Assembly (NCBI GenBank): GCA_021234535.1
Contig: CM037830.1
Span: 2,950,170-3,014,169, forward strand
Reading direction: 5' to 3'
DNA length: 64,000 nt
DNA from: Stichopus chloronotus
Taxonomy: Eukaryota > Echinodermata > Holothuroidea > Aspidochirotida > Stichopodidae
Shown: in pieces, positions 9,546 through 23,800 of the stretch
How positions within the stretch are numbered: the first letter of the stretch is position 1
Layout of the letters: each line of letters opens with the position of its first letter
Translations under genes and position numbers: made by a program
Notes under the pieces: model-generated
What the model saw: only the letters and a program-made list of their open reading frames with translations
What the model was told of the DNA's origin: nothing
The model's database searches: none

Positions 9546-12500
9546 AATGTTTCTGAAAAGAAGCACACCGTCTATTTGTAGTTTTGATGATATAAATAAA
9601 AAGTCTAGGTTTGAAATGAATCAAGAAACATTTGTTCTATTGGCATTATTGGCTTCTAGAACAAAGCCAGAGCAAATTGCATCTTTCCTTGTACCTAAGG
9701 CGTCAATTTACATAACGTCAGCGATCTATAAAATCATAGAGAAGCAGTTCTTTAAATGTGCCTTAAGATTATGAATTTGGAAGTGTGATATACCTTATAC
9801 CATAAATCTCAATATAGTTTTGCTCTGGATCCTGTCTGAATAACTTGTTACGTGTTATATAGAAATGTTTGTCTTCAATGGCCAATGATATTCGATATTT
9901 GTGCCTTGTTTTACATCCTCTCTCTGCCCGTCATGCCACACTACCAGTAACTTACACATTTCCTTTGGTGTTTGCAAGTCTTGTCGAGACTCTGAAACTG
10001 TATACCTCAATGAAGAGAAATAAAGTAAATATCTTTACTAACGTGGCAGACACAATTAATAATATCGCCGACATTGGACGTGAATAGGGGATGATATTGG
10101 CCTATTTCAACGGGTGGCAGAACAATGGGAAGGAAAACTCGAGACTAAGAAACTTTGATCAAATAAGGGTAAACAAATTACACTTGGCAAATTTGTAGCT
10201 GGTATATGGGGTTCAAAGAAGATTTATAGTTCCCGTTCCAATTTTGTAAAATTCTGGAGTTGTTCACACAGGAAAAGCTTACATAGTACGTTTAGTTGTA
10301 CGGATGAAATCATTCTGTACGTCCATGTGTATTGTTTGCATGTAACCTTTATAAAATAGGAAAACTTCTTTCCATGAAAAAATTACTCCTGACCTCAGAA
10401 AACCTCTTCTTGTCATATTCTTTCATAAACTGTAAGTGGTATTAAATATCACATAGTACCAGAGATTCTACACATCACAGACATCAAACCGGGTGTATTT
10501 CTCGTAATTTTAACTTTCGCAGATTTCATGGATGACAACAACGTGCTGGTATAATCGACACTCGTTGCTAACTTTTTCAATACGTGAAGGGATAACATTA
10601 AATAACCTCTCCTATAATAACTTATCAGTGTTGTAGTGAAAATATTGGAGACACGCTAACAGGGAAAGGAGGGAGGGGGAGGAGGTGTAAATCCTATATT
10701 TCTACTGTACAAGGTTGTGCAACGTATTTATGACTGTTTTAATTATACTGCAATATACCTTCAAGCCAGTGTAGACATCCCCTCTGCGCAACCGCCAAGT
10801 GGCCTGAATGAAGCAATGATAACAAGAGAGGCAAATCGAACCCGAAATATGACACAGTTGTAGGCGTTCTTACTTCTAACAGCACTCTGTACTCATGTCA
10901 AAGGTCAGCTGGTCAGTTCGATGTAAGTAATCACGTGACATAGTCAAATGCCATGACAAGAACTCCCTCTGGTCATCCAAGTTAATTATGACATGTAGAT
11001 ATAAATAAGCCTAGGATGAAAGAATGTCGACTGAAAATTAAGAGCGATTGAATGATGAACCTAAGTATTATGCAAAAAAAAAAAAAACAAAGATCGTTTA
11101 CAATGAATTTTGTTTTAGTTTTGGAGAGTAATCTTGCATTTTTGATGAGGGTCAATCCTCGAAACCTTTTCTTTTAAACCCTCACCCTAACCAACTTCTC
11201 GATCTTATGATCGTAAAAATAAAGACCCGTCTGTTCATATTAGTTTACAGGATGTGGAAGAACCGCTTACGAGACAAGCCAGCATCATTAGCTGTTTCCA
11301 ATACACATATGTGTCCCCATAATGTGTAGGTGGTTATTGCAAATAGTATCCACAATCTGTCAATCCAATTGTCAAAAACATTAAGACTGATAAAAAAAAT
11401 TTCACACTTCACACTCTTAAACTACTTTACCCACTTCATGAAGAAACCAAATGCACTTTGGCAAAATGTCGAAAAACTTCAATTTTTAGGAACTTCAATG
11501 GTCACTCACTGAGAAATCCCATAAAGAAATTGACCACTGAAGAAAATTTATAATTTATATAAAAAAGAACGGGGAAACCTATCGATAGCACGCTCCGTTT
11601 GGAAACGGCATATTTCAAATTGCATTATGAGGAATGCGTGGTGTCCTTTGAATTTCTTTGTGATCTTTACTATCCTTAAAGAAACATATAGTTCACGAAA
11701 TGTGATCTTAATTTACACAACACTTCAAGGTACATCTACAACAAAAACCGATCAAAATATTTCACCGGTGTCAAATTTCAATGTTTAGTAAGGTTCTCAA
11801 TTACAAAGAAAAGCAAAGACTTAACGCGATAATCTGACACTGTTACACTGTTACATGGTATTTTTGTAACTTTTTGTAACTGAAACAACTAGATATCGTC
11901 TCTGACCAGAGAAGTCTTTTTTTTTTTCAAACAGCAGTATCTTGATTTGAAAACAAGATATTGACGTGGTGTTTAAAATAACTTTAGTACAAAATTATTC
12001 GTTTTCATTAAAAAAAAAAAACCCTTCGTTTGTAAATGGGTAATTGATATCAGTGGTATAGACATGTCACCTTTGAAATCACTGTACAAAGTTGGATGAT
12101 ATCGGTTGGTGGTGGGGGATTTCGTGGGTTGCTAAAAATACAGTCTAAAGGGAACAGAGGACGTATTGGGATTCATTCTGTGAAAGCATAAATTACCTTC
12201 ACTTACACTATTAGTGACTTGCGATCTATATGTACAATGAATGGTAAAATGCCTCCCTCCCACAGTGAGTAAACAATCGTTGGTGTCTACAAATGGGTGG
12301 AGAGGTGTGTGGGGGGTGGCCCTACACAGCAGACCGGAAGGAATTAGTACGTAGAAGGGGTAGGGAGTAACCGTTAAGTAGTCAGTGCACATCAATGAAA
12401 GGTCAGAGTCAAGACTGAGGTCGTTATTCTGCTAATCACTGGAGAAAGGAGAAATCATACTAACGGCATGAGCCAGTGCACGATGTGTGTTCTGGCTTAA

Positions 12501-15500
12501 TATTTACTTGCTCCTATGCTGCACTAAGAGAGTGTAGTGAGGTTCCCTTCTCTCTACCCCAGAGCTGGGTACACATTGGGCTAGAGGTGCCCTTTGCACG
12601 ATTTAACTGTAGGCCTACAAGCCAGCGCGCGGTGCAACAAAACTAGTATACAGATATACCGCCCTAGTCGTATTTGCTGCATCACGTATGTAACGTATGG
12701 TTGTATCATTGGTCACATAAAAATTGTTCACACAGTTATGTAGTCACGAGGGGCCAATGGTGGACTTTCCTCAACCCTTTGAAAACATTTTGCCCCTACC
12801 TCTAGAACTTTATATAATTGGAAATAATAAAAAAATCCGAACATGAAACCACGCGTAAGGCTGATAATTTAATGCCAAACTGCACTAGGGTGCCTCATTA
12901 ACAAAAGAAAAAAATGGGCGCTCAGTTGCTACCCTCCCCTTCCCAATTCCCACGACAACCCCAAGACAACAGGGGCAAAACGCAAATTCAAGTTAATGTC
13001 ACATATGCCAGTTGGTTTCTTCTTTCTATTTTAGCTTCCCATGAATCTAACCTTTCTACGGGTCTGATCACCCGTGGTAATGAGTAATTGAGAAACAGTT
13101 CTATCTCAAGACCATTTGAAAATTTTAAAAGTGTCAAACTCTGAGTGACATACATTTGTACAAGGTTGTTCGACTTTTATTGTTCTGATATAAAAAAAAG
13201 TAAAACAATGGCAATGTAATCTTGGAGTTAATGACGCGATAGGACAAGAACATGGTGAGAAAAACAAAAGCAAATCACGGGCTTACGGCGTTTTTCCGTT
13301 TGTTTTCTTATGTACAGTAACTGATTATCTTATTATTCTGATTAAAACTTTTCCAACAATGGAATAAGGACGAATAATAAACCGATTAAAAATTCGTTGA
13401 TGCAAATGAGACATTGAGATCTGGGATTGTTTGATACCATAACATAATCTCCTTCTTGACAACTTCACAAGAAATGTTTGTGAACAGTTAAGAACTCACA
13501 CTAGTTTTCAACAATTTCACAATGTGAAATGTTTTGTCTGAGACCATGTTTGGTGTATGCATGAAACATAACTCTGAGTAAAGTAGGCCAACGTGGAGCG
13601 GAGTTGAGGAGTGAGGTGAAAACCGTAAACTAAGGTTTGTAAAGTCGCTGATTTCGAGTGCATTTTCACACGCTGGTAAATATAAAAAAGGCATTCAATG
13701 AGATGATATCTTTACATCATCGTACTTGATACCAATAAGAGAAAGGTTACCAAAAAGCTAGCTGAAAAACAAAACGCCATCAAATCACCACATTGTAATT
13801 ACATGTTAAGTTTGGTTCAGTCCATATCACTTGAACTGTATAGGTTATGCAGTGTGCATCGTATACTGGCTGCATACTATCCTCAGTCCTTTGAAATTCG
13901 TGCATGACTAAACTACGAGAGCATCCCAATGTTGCAGAAGAAATAAGGCAGCGTAATTTCGTGCGAATCTATTCAACCAGACTACAAGCACGTGCTTTGC
14001 AAATGTATTACTCTACATATTTACTGAAAGTTGAATTTAGAGGGGTATATAGACTGATTCATGTGCCTCTTGTTAACCAAAATGTTCTGTCACGTCGTCT
14101 TTCCTTCTTACTTTGTGGGAGTTTTCAAAATGGCGGGAAGTACACTAATACCAGACAAATATTGTCATCAGTACATGCTATTAACTTTACTCTTATTTTT
14201 TGACGTTTTCGATTCTTCGACGGAGTTCAAATCTGAGATTCAGCAAATTATTTGGCAATTACAATGCACTTTCAGAGAGACAAAAGTCAATACCACAATA
14301 CCTAGAATGAAAGAGGATATGTTTCTGCTGGTTATATAAACTTGGAGGTTTGATGGTGGATTCAAGGAAACATCCCAGCTAAGGACGTAAAATGAACTCA
14401 TCATCCGGTCGAACAAAGCTTTCAGTGGTAGTGAAAATGAATCATCTAAACAGAAACCAAACTGAATCTGCTAGATATGACTTGCTAGTTCCTTCATTGT
14501 AAATCACCGGCTGTAGAGTACTCCGGGGACATACATGAACCTCTTTCCATCATTTTAACCATTACTACAGAAAACATTGACTCCACTATGACATCAGGTC
14601 ATCGCAGTGTGTGAGGTGCAAGTTAAAAAAAAAAATGAAAGCACACAGAATCAAAATGAATCTAAAAAAAGATCTGTGTCCATAATGCATGGTAACTTGT
14701 GCTTCAAAGGACTTGCCAGCTTTCAGTGTCATCATTGTGTTTGCTGCAATATAACAAATAATAAATATCAATAATTGCAAACAAAAATTAAAACAGACAT
14801 AACAGTGGCACACCTGGTCGTTTCTTTTGAGTCCATGAACTTCTGTTGTGACTCATACTACCTATTTCGTTGACAATGTTAATTAGGCTTATTCAATTGC
14901 AACATATTCTTCAATAATGAAGTCTTGAATCAGTGCATTACTCACTGAAACTTCATTCCATTGACGGCCATTCACTGACTTGAATAACGTAATTACAAAA
15001 TAAACCAACAACTGTTCAAAACTGGTCAGAGAAAAAAACATGATGACAAACATGAGCGATACCATCTGCAAATTGTAAGAAACAAAGGCACAAGAAGCCA
15101 TTATATCACATGGCGAGGACGGACTTATTTTTACAGTGTAAGTAGTACTGTGAATAGGGTGATGAAAATCCACCACATGGTCACCAACATCATTTTATGT
15201 TGCCAACATGGTGAACAAAAGCTGTAATTTGAGTCCAACAAAAGCCAAATTCAGAGAATATTACAACACACGGCATCTGAAACAGACATCATGGAATATT
15301 GATGCAAATATTAGCCATCATATCATTCTATGTGCAAGTATCAGAGGGCAATCCACATGAGACAAACGAAAATTTTGAATAAATACAGGACCCCGTAAAC
15401 ACTGTACAGTTTCTTTTTCTCTCTCTGTAGTACTGATCTGTGGTATCTGCCACACAATAATGTTGAAAAATGCTTTCAAACTATAGCTATTTTCTCATGT

Positions 15501-17191
15501 CAGCACAATATACTTATTTCGAGCATGAAGTCAAGGTAGGTTAAGAAAATGTGCTGGCAATATTGCATCAGCTAGTCGCCATGCAGTTGTGACAAGCTGC
15601 CTTATGGCTGTGATCTCGTAAAAATCAATATTGTAGTCTGAAAACAAAGTTAAGGTATGTCTTAGGCACACATATAAGCCCAGCAGGTAGTTTTTATTCT
15701 GCAACCAAGTGGTCAGACTTGTCCCCACTGGCTAACATTTCTTTGGAAAAATAAGGGGTCTAGGTTAGTAGACTAGGTGACTCTGAAAAATGCAACTAGC
15801 AAGTTCTTTGATGCAAAATTATTGTAATATTTTTTTAATAAATACACATTTGAAGCATTATTTCTTGCTCCCAAGACAAACCCTGAGATACTCTCTCTGT
15901 AACACCCTAAGCCATGGCATTCCCTGCAAAGCCCAACATAGGTTTAAAAAGAAGTGGTTTATAGAAAATATTCTGAGTTTATTCCACTGTTGAGGTTTTG
16001 GGAGATAAACCCATTTGACATGAACAATTTCTTCTGGAGATGTTTTTTTTTTCTTGTTGCAGTACAGTGATTGACTAATGGTGGCTGTGCCTAATGCATG
16101 CAGAGAACATGCAAACTACATCATCACAACCCCACAGACCCACCCCAGGTAGAGCCTCTGCTGCACACAGCAGGATCACCACCACAAATGCCAGTGCCAC
16201 CCACTGTGACCAACAGGGTCAGCAAGCAATACCACCAGCCCAGACAATTGTGTCACCACTGCAGTGGAAACACGTGCGGAAACAGGTCTACCATCCTGAG
16301 TAACAATTCTGCAAGTAAAAGCTAGAAACACAAATCCAGGATGTAACTCTGCCATATTAAGCAATGCTGCCACCAACTCAAACCAGCAAAACACCACTAC
16401 ACCATGTGAAAACATCAGCAAATTCCAGTAAAATTTATTAGCACTTAAATGGGTACCCATTGAAACTCTCATGTGACAAAGAAAGAAGGAAAAATCAAAG
16501 AAATTCAAGGTAAGGCCATTCAAGGAAAAACTTGAACAAAACCATTATTTCAATGTCAAAGAAACAAAGCAAGTCACTGTTTAAAAAATTGGACAACCTG
16601 CAAAATCAAACAAAGAAAAATGGAGGGAAGCATTTCAAAGGGAACATTTGTAACATCTAGTCCCCAACTAACAAAGCTGTGCATTGAAATAGTTAAAATT
16701 ATGTGAATGATTCATAAAAATGTATCCTGTCCCACCATTACAAGGTCAAAGAGAACTTGCTTTTCTATTGTCACATGAGAGGTAGTTGCAGAAGTAAATT
16801 GCAAGCTAAATTATTATGAGAATAAAGTTGTTGTCATTACACAGTCGGACTGTTGAACTAAAATTGAAACTAAGCGATGGTTATACTTTATCCAACGTTT
16901 CACTGAACTTGTCTGTGGTGTAGACAGCTATGTCAGAAAGGATAAAATATGAAACCATATATTGATAATACCAGCTGAGTGTATAGAATTACGTAACTGA
17001 ATACAACACTGACAGCTTTGTGGATGGTGCTATCTGAGACAAAAATAAGCTTTTACATCAATTTGCTGCACTTTTCCAAAGTCAAGCTGTGACAACTTTA
17101 TGATGTAGAACAAGATATTGTTGATTCTTTCAACCTTGCTTAAGCATTTTGGCTTGCTGTGGATGTCTGATCTTTAAGCCACTGATAGATG
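9546..17191. other. Intergenic region, no gene supported
   Basis: Between the divergent leader exon on the left and the 3' end of the helicase gene on the right I find only short open frames with no recognisable motif and no consistent splice chain. It holds A/T homopolymers, one TAGGCCTA word near 12613, and G-rich patches near 10670. The promoter of the micro-exon gene should lie just right of 9545, but I see no convincing TATA box at a fixed distance. Confidence 0.5.
16434..16439 (-). terminator. Possible poly(A) signal of the helicase gene
   Basis: AATAAA on the minus strand about 750 bp beyond the stop codon at 17192. It is the first canonical hexamer I notice downstream, but such hexamers are common in AT-rich DNA, so this is tentative. 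Confidence 0.25.
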
Positions 17192-17821
17192 TTATGATTT
17201 GATGATGAGACCTCTTCCTTTGCCTTTTATAAACCTGTCTGCTGATTTACACTTTTCCTCCTCACTTTCAGATTTGGGCTGAAAGTTACAAGCTAGTTTG
17301 GTGTTCAGCAGAGATGTTGACGGTTTCACCCTTCTCCGCTTCTTATCCTGCGATGATCTGGTGTCGTTCAGTGCCGGTGAAGAGGATCTTGATGAAGTGT
17401 CGCTTCTGGGGGACAAACTTGAGCTACTGTTCCTCCGTGTGGCATCTTCTGGAATTAAATCTCCTGGAGTTTCCTGCCTCAAGGAGATGAGAGTAACATT
17501 TCCCTCTTCGAACTGATGGGTGGGTGAGATAAGCTCTTCATTCTCAGGAATAATAGTCCTATTGTTTCTACTGTCTCTAACCTCCTCTTCTTTAAATCTC
17601 TCATGACTGCTGACATTGATGCTGTTGGTCATACAGCAAGCGTCATCTTTTATTTTGGGGTCTGTTGTACTTTTTTGTGATGCGTCCAAACCCCTTTCAT
17701 CACCTGACCAGTTTAGTGTGAGCAGAGTTTTATCTGAGATGGATGACTCAAATCCTCTGTTGAGATGAGTTTGTAAAGTAGAGATTGCTCTCCCAGGCGA
17801 TATTTTCTGACTTGGGAAGTA
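17192..17821 (-). CDS. MOV10L1: MOV10L1 last exon: Ser-rich basic C-terminal tail
   Basis: 210 codons to TAA, joined in phase 0 through a 103-bp intron (acceptor ATAGCCAG; TCAG at 17808 is an equally in-frame alternative). Low-complexity tail with [18 protein letters not shown] and a basic KKRRRVKPS cluster that could act as a nuclear or RNA-binding signal (inference). Longer than I would expect for the vertebrate protein's tail. Confidence 0.7.
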   Translation of the reverse strand, partial: YFPSQKISPGRAISTLQTHLNRGFESSISDKTLLTLNWSGDERGLDASQKSTTDPKIKDDACCMTNSINVSSHERFKEEEVRDSRNNRTIIPENEELISPTHQFEEGNVTLISLRQETPGDLIPEDATRRNSSSSLSPRSDTSSRSSSPALNDTRSSQDKKRRRVKPSTSLLNTKLACNFQPKSESEEEKCKSADRFIKGKGRGLIIKS

Positions 17822-20800
17822 CTGGCTATTTGATAAATCTGACAGGTTGGCTCCCACCAACCAAACCATCATCACACCTGGCTTTGTCTTCTTGACAAAC
17901 AGTGGTCTGATCCACAGTACTTACTGCTCCATGGTCTAATGTAACCATCCTCTCAGGATTGGTTTCCTCTTCAATCTCCATGGAAACCTCCTCAACTTGC
18001 CTCTCAACAGCCTCTTCTTCATCAGAGTGTTCATCTTCATATTGACTGAGATCGGGTAAATCACAGCCAATGTAAGCGTTGTTCTCAGAACAAAATTGTA
18101 ACATGTGCTCTCCACTTGGAGTCCTGTTGAATACCAACCCAGAAAAGTCAAACATGAAAATTTAATATAGGTAATATCTGTATTTGCATGAGATAATCTT
18201 AAAAACCATTGATGCCAATTTAATATATAAGACACAAAAGCAAAAATATTCTATCTTTAAATTGAGGAATGAGCACATTGGTTTCTTCATTCCTCTTGTT
18301 TGTCATTTTCTTTGTACTTTCATCTGCAGTCAGTATTTCTCCAAAGTTAACTCAGTTTGTCAACTCACATTTACCAAATGTTTGTAAATTTCATGACAGA
18401 AAGAACTTCAATTGAATTTTAGACATGCACATAAAGCCAACTTACCGATGCGAGGACATGAGGATTACCTATGATGATGAGCAGAGCTTTGGGTCTTGTG
18501 ATAGCTACATTGAACCTCTTTGGACTGCTCACGAACCCAAGCTGATGAAGCCTGTCAAAGCCAATCAGCGATTCATCTGAACGGACCTTCAAAAAGAAAC
18601 ATTGTTCCCCAAGACATGAAAAAGACATCTTCAAATTATTTTCCAGTTCAATTCTTCATAACAAGAGTTAAAGGGTAGTATGTTTCCTTGCATGAATATT
18701 ATTTGGACTGTAGTCCCTTAGCCTTATCTGAGGTGAATCCCATATTAATCACATCCCCAAAAAGTTCAGGCTCCATTTTGTCCATAAGAATGCTGATCAC
18801 CTAAAGGTACTCCACCACCATAGTGCTAATCCTAAAATACCTCAACATTCTAAAATATGATCTGTAGGAAAACAATTGTTTTGCATAATTTAATAATTTA
18901 TGACCCATTCTGATGTTGGACCCATAAATGTTAAACACTGGAAAGGGTTCCACTGCCACAATGCTAATCTGACAAAACATCCAAATTGAAGAGCAAAATC
19001 TGCACACAAAGAAATGTTTTGCATGATTTCAAAAAATGGTCCATATGACCCATACAGGACAAATAATCCTGAACCATCAGAAAGAGCCACTACCATAGTA
19101 GTAACATGACACAATTTCAACTAAACACTATACAATCTGTAGGAGAAGAGGCTGTTTGCATGATTTCATAAAATGACCCATTTGGAGCTTAGACCCCAAA
19201 CTCTTGAACACCCCAGGGGCAGACCACCATGGTAGTAATATGACACAATCTCAATTTACTAGCACATATGCAATCTGCAGGAAAAAAACCATTTCACATA
19301 CTTGCAAAAATTGGGTTCTTCAGACCATTTCCACATGTGACCTGTGATACTCAAAGTTTCTACATTTTACTGATGGCTCATAACCTAAGGATCATTGTCC
19401 CCAACTTTTAAGAAACTGCACCAAGACTGATTGAGAGAGAGTAGTTGATAGCAATTTTGAACAAATAGATGAAAACCCTCATTAAAATAGCTTTAATGAT
19501 ATATATGGTGTGAGTGAAAATGTTTAGTTAGTCTACAGCGATAATAATTCTTACTGATCAGTACCCTGCAGTCAAGCAACTTCAGTGACTGCACTGATTG
19601 ACTCATATTAGCATCCATAGCATGAAAATTTGGCAAATCAATCTCAGTGACCAAACTGACACTACCTACAATGGATGCACTGAGAGTCCAAAATATGCTG
19701 TATGCTCTCATTACACTATAATACATATGGCAGTTTCTATAGGGTATGTATGATACCCCAACATTGCCATAATATTACTGTTTAGGGCTACAATAGGCCC
19801 CCTACCCTTTACCTCTGGCTTGACTACCACCAAAACAAATCAACTTCATCTTTTCACCATAATGCATCCACATACCAAGTCTAAACTTGTCCAAGGTTTC
19901 TTAACTTAAGATATCATGTTTAATTTTTTTTTTTGCCCTCTAGTGCCCCCAGTGACCTTTGACCACCACCAAAAACGATAGGGCACATCTATTTACTATG
20001 GCAGATCTACACAACAAGTTTAACTTTCATCCAACATTTGCTTATAAAGTTAGAGTGTGCCAAAGCAAGTGTCACAGACACACACACATACTTACACAAA
20101 CCAACCTGACTGTATAGGTTCCTTTGATGAGGCGAGGAACCAAAAAACCAAATACAACTGGACAGCATTCTGGTTATTAATTCAGGTGTTCATTTGAGGT
20201 ATTGATTCATTCAACCGACAACACTCAATAACACTTCTTTGAGTTGATAAATATCAAAAGTACAACAAAATCTGCAGTTCATCAAATCTCAAAATAAAAC
20301 TGCCAAATTGGTTATGAAGATTTTAGGTACCAAAAACATGAATAGAGAATGTTGGCCAACTTGCATAACAGAAGCATCCAAAATGTACAATTTCTTCTAT
20401 AACTAGTAAGTGATACTTAAAAGGAGAGGGTATCCTAGTATTAAAGGCACCAGATGCACAGTCACCTGACCAACAATGTCAAGATCCAGTTCTGAAATTG
20501 CCGCCCGCATGAAAATTTATCTCTAATGTACATTGTGCATGTGACAAAATTCATCATATATACCTAACTAAAAACAGTCCATAGTCATGCCTGCACATAA
20601 TACACAGGTTGTTATATTAACATACAGAACCAAAGGTTGCATATTATGACTTCACAACAAACTCGTAGCCAAACAAAAGTAATACCTTTGGGTGTACATG
20701 TTCCCGACCATCTTTGGACAGCATTTATCCAGGTGTGAATTTTGGACACGGTGTAAATGCTACAAACTACACTGCCATGATTTGGCAGTCTGGATAGTGG

Positions 20801-23800
20801 TAAATACATGCCCAACACAATTAACAACAGTCCTGTCAAACATTCTACAAGACTCAATCGATCTTTGCAAAAATATTACCAGAGAATGATCGTAGTTATT
20901 GTCAGTTAGCGGAGACTCAAAATAACTTAACAATAAAACTATTCTAGACATAACTACTCAGCCCTGAAGAATATAAACAACGCAAGAAGAGTTTTCAAAG
21001 GAGTTTCTAGCTGTCTGTGTCCAACGTCTAGGAACAAGTAGATTGACTCACAGTTGAAATTATGATTCCTGTTCTCTCTTGACCTTGAAATTCCTCCACT
21101 GATCCTACTTTTACCCCCTGAATACAAAGGCTGTCCAGAAGCAAATTGATCTTCTCCACCTAGTTAAGATTAATTAAACAGAAAAAGATGACAGTTTGTA
21201 CCACATGAGGTATGTGACTCCTGACTGAATTAAATGTAACTTGTGAACAATAGATATTGCAACCAGTGATATTATCAAACCTGTGGCCAACATATACCAT
21301 CATCAACAAAGATGTCATCATCAATAACAATAAATTCATAACAGTATCACCAATATTCAACTCTGCCATGTTCAGAGAAACCTGAGCATTTAGTAGTAGC
21401 CAACAAAGTAAATTCATCTTCTCATAATTACATATGACTATCTTACACTCACTTGCTATTCCAGGAGAGATTTCCAAAATCAGTGGTCTTTTTTATCTTA
21501 TTACCAGTCTGCTCTATGGAATAATGATTCCTATATCATTAGTGGTCATTGTTTTATTCACCAGTAATTTATCAATTCTTTCCACAAAGTGACAACTCTC
21601 AAGTCATGACTTTAATGTTTCTCATATCTATTGATGATCCCAATATAATCAATGATCTGAGTATCATTCATGTGAATTGACTATACCTATATATACACAT
21701 ATTAATTTAAAATTTAGTACCTATTTTATGTCCATGATTATGATTCCTGTATCATCAATGGTTCTTGTTCCAAGGGGGGGAGGCTTCACATTCCACAAAG
21801 TGTCTTTGTTTGTTTGTTGTTATCAGTTATGATTCCTATACATTCACTTTCCTTAAGTTTACATAACATTTTCTCAAGTGGAGTATGATATGTAAATCAT
21901 CACTTTTTAAACATGCTATTTGCTGGTCCAATATAAAGATATATTGATGCTTTCTCCAGTTTATATACCTGTTTCCTATATGGAGTGATGATACCCACAT
22001 CATCAGTAGTCATATTCTGTTTGTAATCTGCCAGCAATGCTTGGAGGTATTTAACAGCTTGCACTGCCTCCACAGGATTAAACCAAGATGGGCTGTTACC
22101 TTCCTTCAAATCCTTGCCCTGAAAATATAAATATCTGAAGGCTTACCTGAGAACATTGAAGACATTTGTTAAAAATTAAAAAGTGGAAAGCTAGAGATAA
22201 AATGTTAAGTCAGTAAAGTTTAATATCTCTATGTTAAGAGAAATTTGCATGATAACACAAAATCTAAAGACAGACTTAATTCAACTCCATGGACTGTGAG
22301 ATCAGTTTCAAAAAGCTAGACATAAAAACAAGTCAAACCTCATACAAATTGATTGGTAAAAGGAATTAGAAAGGTTCAGATCTTTTATAAGGTTCACTAG
22401 CATTCAGCTGTATAGCAATATATTGATGATATTAATCAGAATTTATCATTACTTTAAAGAGTATTCAAGAATGAAATCAAATGAATCAATACATATTACC
22501 TCCTAACACAGGGTCAAAGTGTAACTACTGACTTAGGTCATGATACAAGTGCATATTTATCATTACTGAAACTATGCGGATTTACGTAATTGCCGGTCAT
22601 GTGACCTAAGCTTAACACAATAGCTTCTCACACAGATATACTTCAAATGCCCACATATACTTCACACTTTATTTTAGTACAAAGTCACTTCACATTGTCT
22701 GCAAAGTAGCTTAATGCTAGCTGCAAAGTCACATCATACTGGCTGCAAAATCTTTTTCATACTGGGTGAGGAGTGACTTCAGACTGGGTGCAAAGACACT
22801 GCATACTACATGCAGAGGCACTGCAAATTCTGTGGCAAAGGTAAATATTTATACAATCTTTTCCCCTTCACCAGATTTATTGACTTATTTTATTACCTTA
22901 ATACCATGAAATAGTAGAGGGAAACCCTCCTGATTAGGAAGCTGATTCCATTTACAGAGGGCTTCCACCTTTGTCCTCTCTGCTTTTGGCTCCAGCTCAC
23001 CATGGTAGAAGAGGCGAGATGAAAGTTTCAACAGAGCAGGATGCGACCGATAGTTTTCTACCAGTTTGGTTACCTTTGAAAGACACAGCATACACACTTA
23101 TAATTACTGAGGGGGTACAAGAGGACCTGCTTTGTCAAATATATTTACATTAACTGCAAGGACTAATATCATCATAACAGCTACTGGGATACAGAAGAAA
23201 AGCTGTAAGAACACTGCACTGACAAGGCTCCAACACCAATTGCTTTTGTTTTAATTGTTCAAAAGCTTGTCTTACAGTAACACAATATTAACTGATATGT
23301 TGATAGTATGAAACACCACCTTAAGATGTGCTTGATTGTCTGGAACACCATCTAAAGATCCTGTAATTACACCAGCTTTGCTTTTGTCATTGGACAAAAA
23401 CAATCAGCTTTATGGGATCCTGGAAAACAAGTTTGCTGTTCAGTTTCGTACTTCTGTATCACTTCTATAGTTGGTTTAAAATATTAACCTGTAGATTAGA
23501 TTTAAACTTTAAAGGCATTTAATGAATATCTCAGAAAAAAGGAAATTGATGTGTCAATATCTGACTGAGTTTAAATCGGGTGCAACCTGACAACATCAGT
23601 AAATACCACTAATCTTACCAGGAGTGGGTCATAGCAACCGTGGTCTCTGAACTTCTTAGAGTTCCTCCTGTAAGCCTCTCTATCCATCAACCTCTGCTAA
23701 CAAAGACAATTCCAGACCAAAACCCCTTGCTAGTTTGCTCCTCAAGACTGGCCCTAACTGGCAAGGGTCCCCAGCTAGGATACTCTGTATAAAATGATTC

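Noticed and set aside
13904..14339. Overlapping plus-strand frames of 92-99 codons
   Set aside because: No recognisable motif, poor codon character, no splice chain.
14640..14760. Minus-strand acceptor TATATTGCAG followed by an open stretch (TMMTLKAGKSFEAQ)
   Set aside because: No donor or continuing exon that makes sense; isolated.
15536..15645. Minus-strand exon-like stretch with a fine acceptor (TTGTTTTCAG) reading FYEITAIRQLVTTAWRLADA
   Set aside because: No partner exon in phase nearby and ends at a stop after 36 codons; could be chance in AT-rich DNA.
16098..16325. 75-codon plus-strand frame with a CHHCSGNTC-like Cys/His cluster after an acceptor-like TGCAG
   Set aside because: No upstream exon, in-frame stop just before, no family recognised; kept out as probable chance.
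17826..17878. Alternative end of MOV10L1 by reading through GTAAGTACTG to a stop after VRFIK
   Set aside because: The strong donor plus an in-phase acceptor opening 210 further codons is the better model; kept as a possible intron-retention form.
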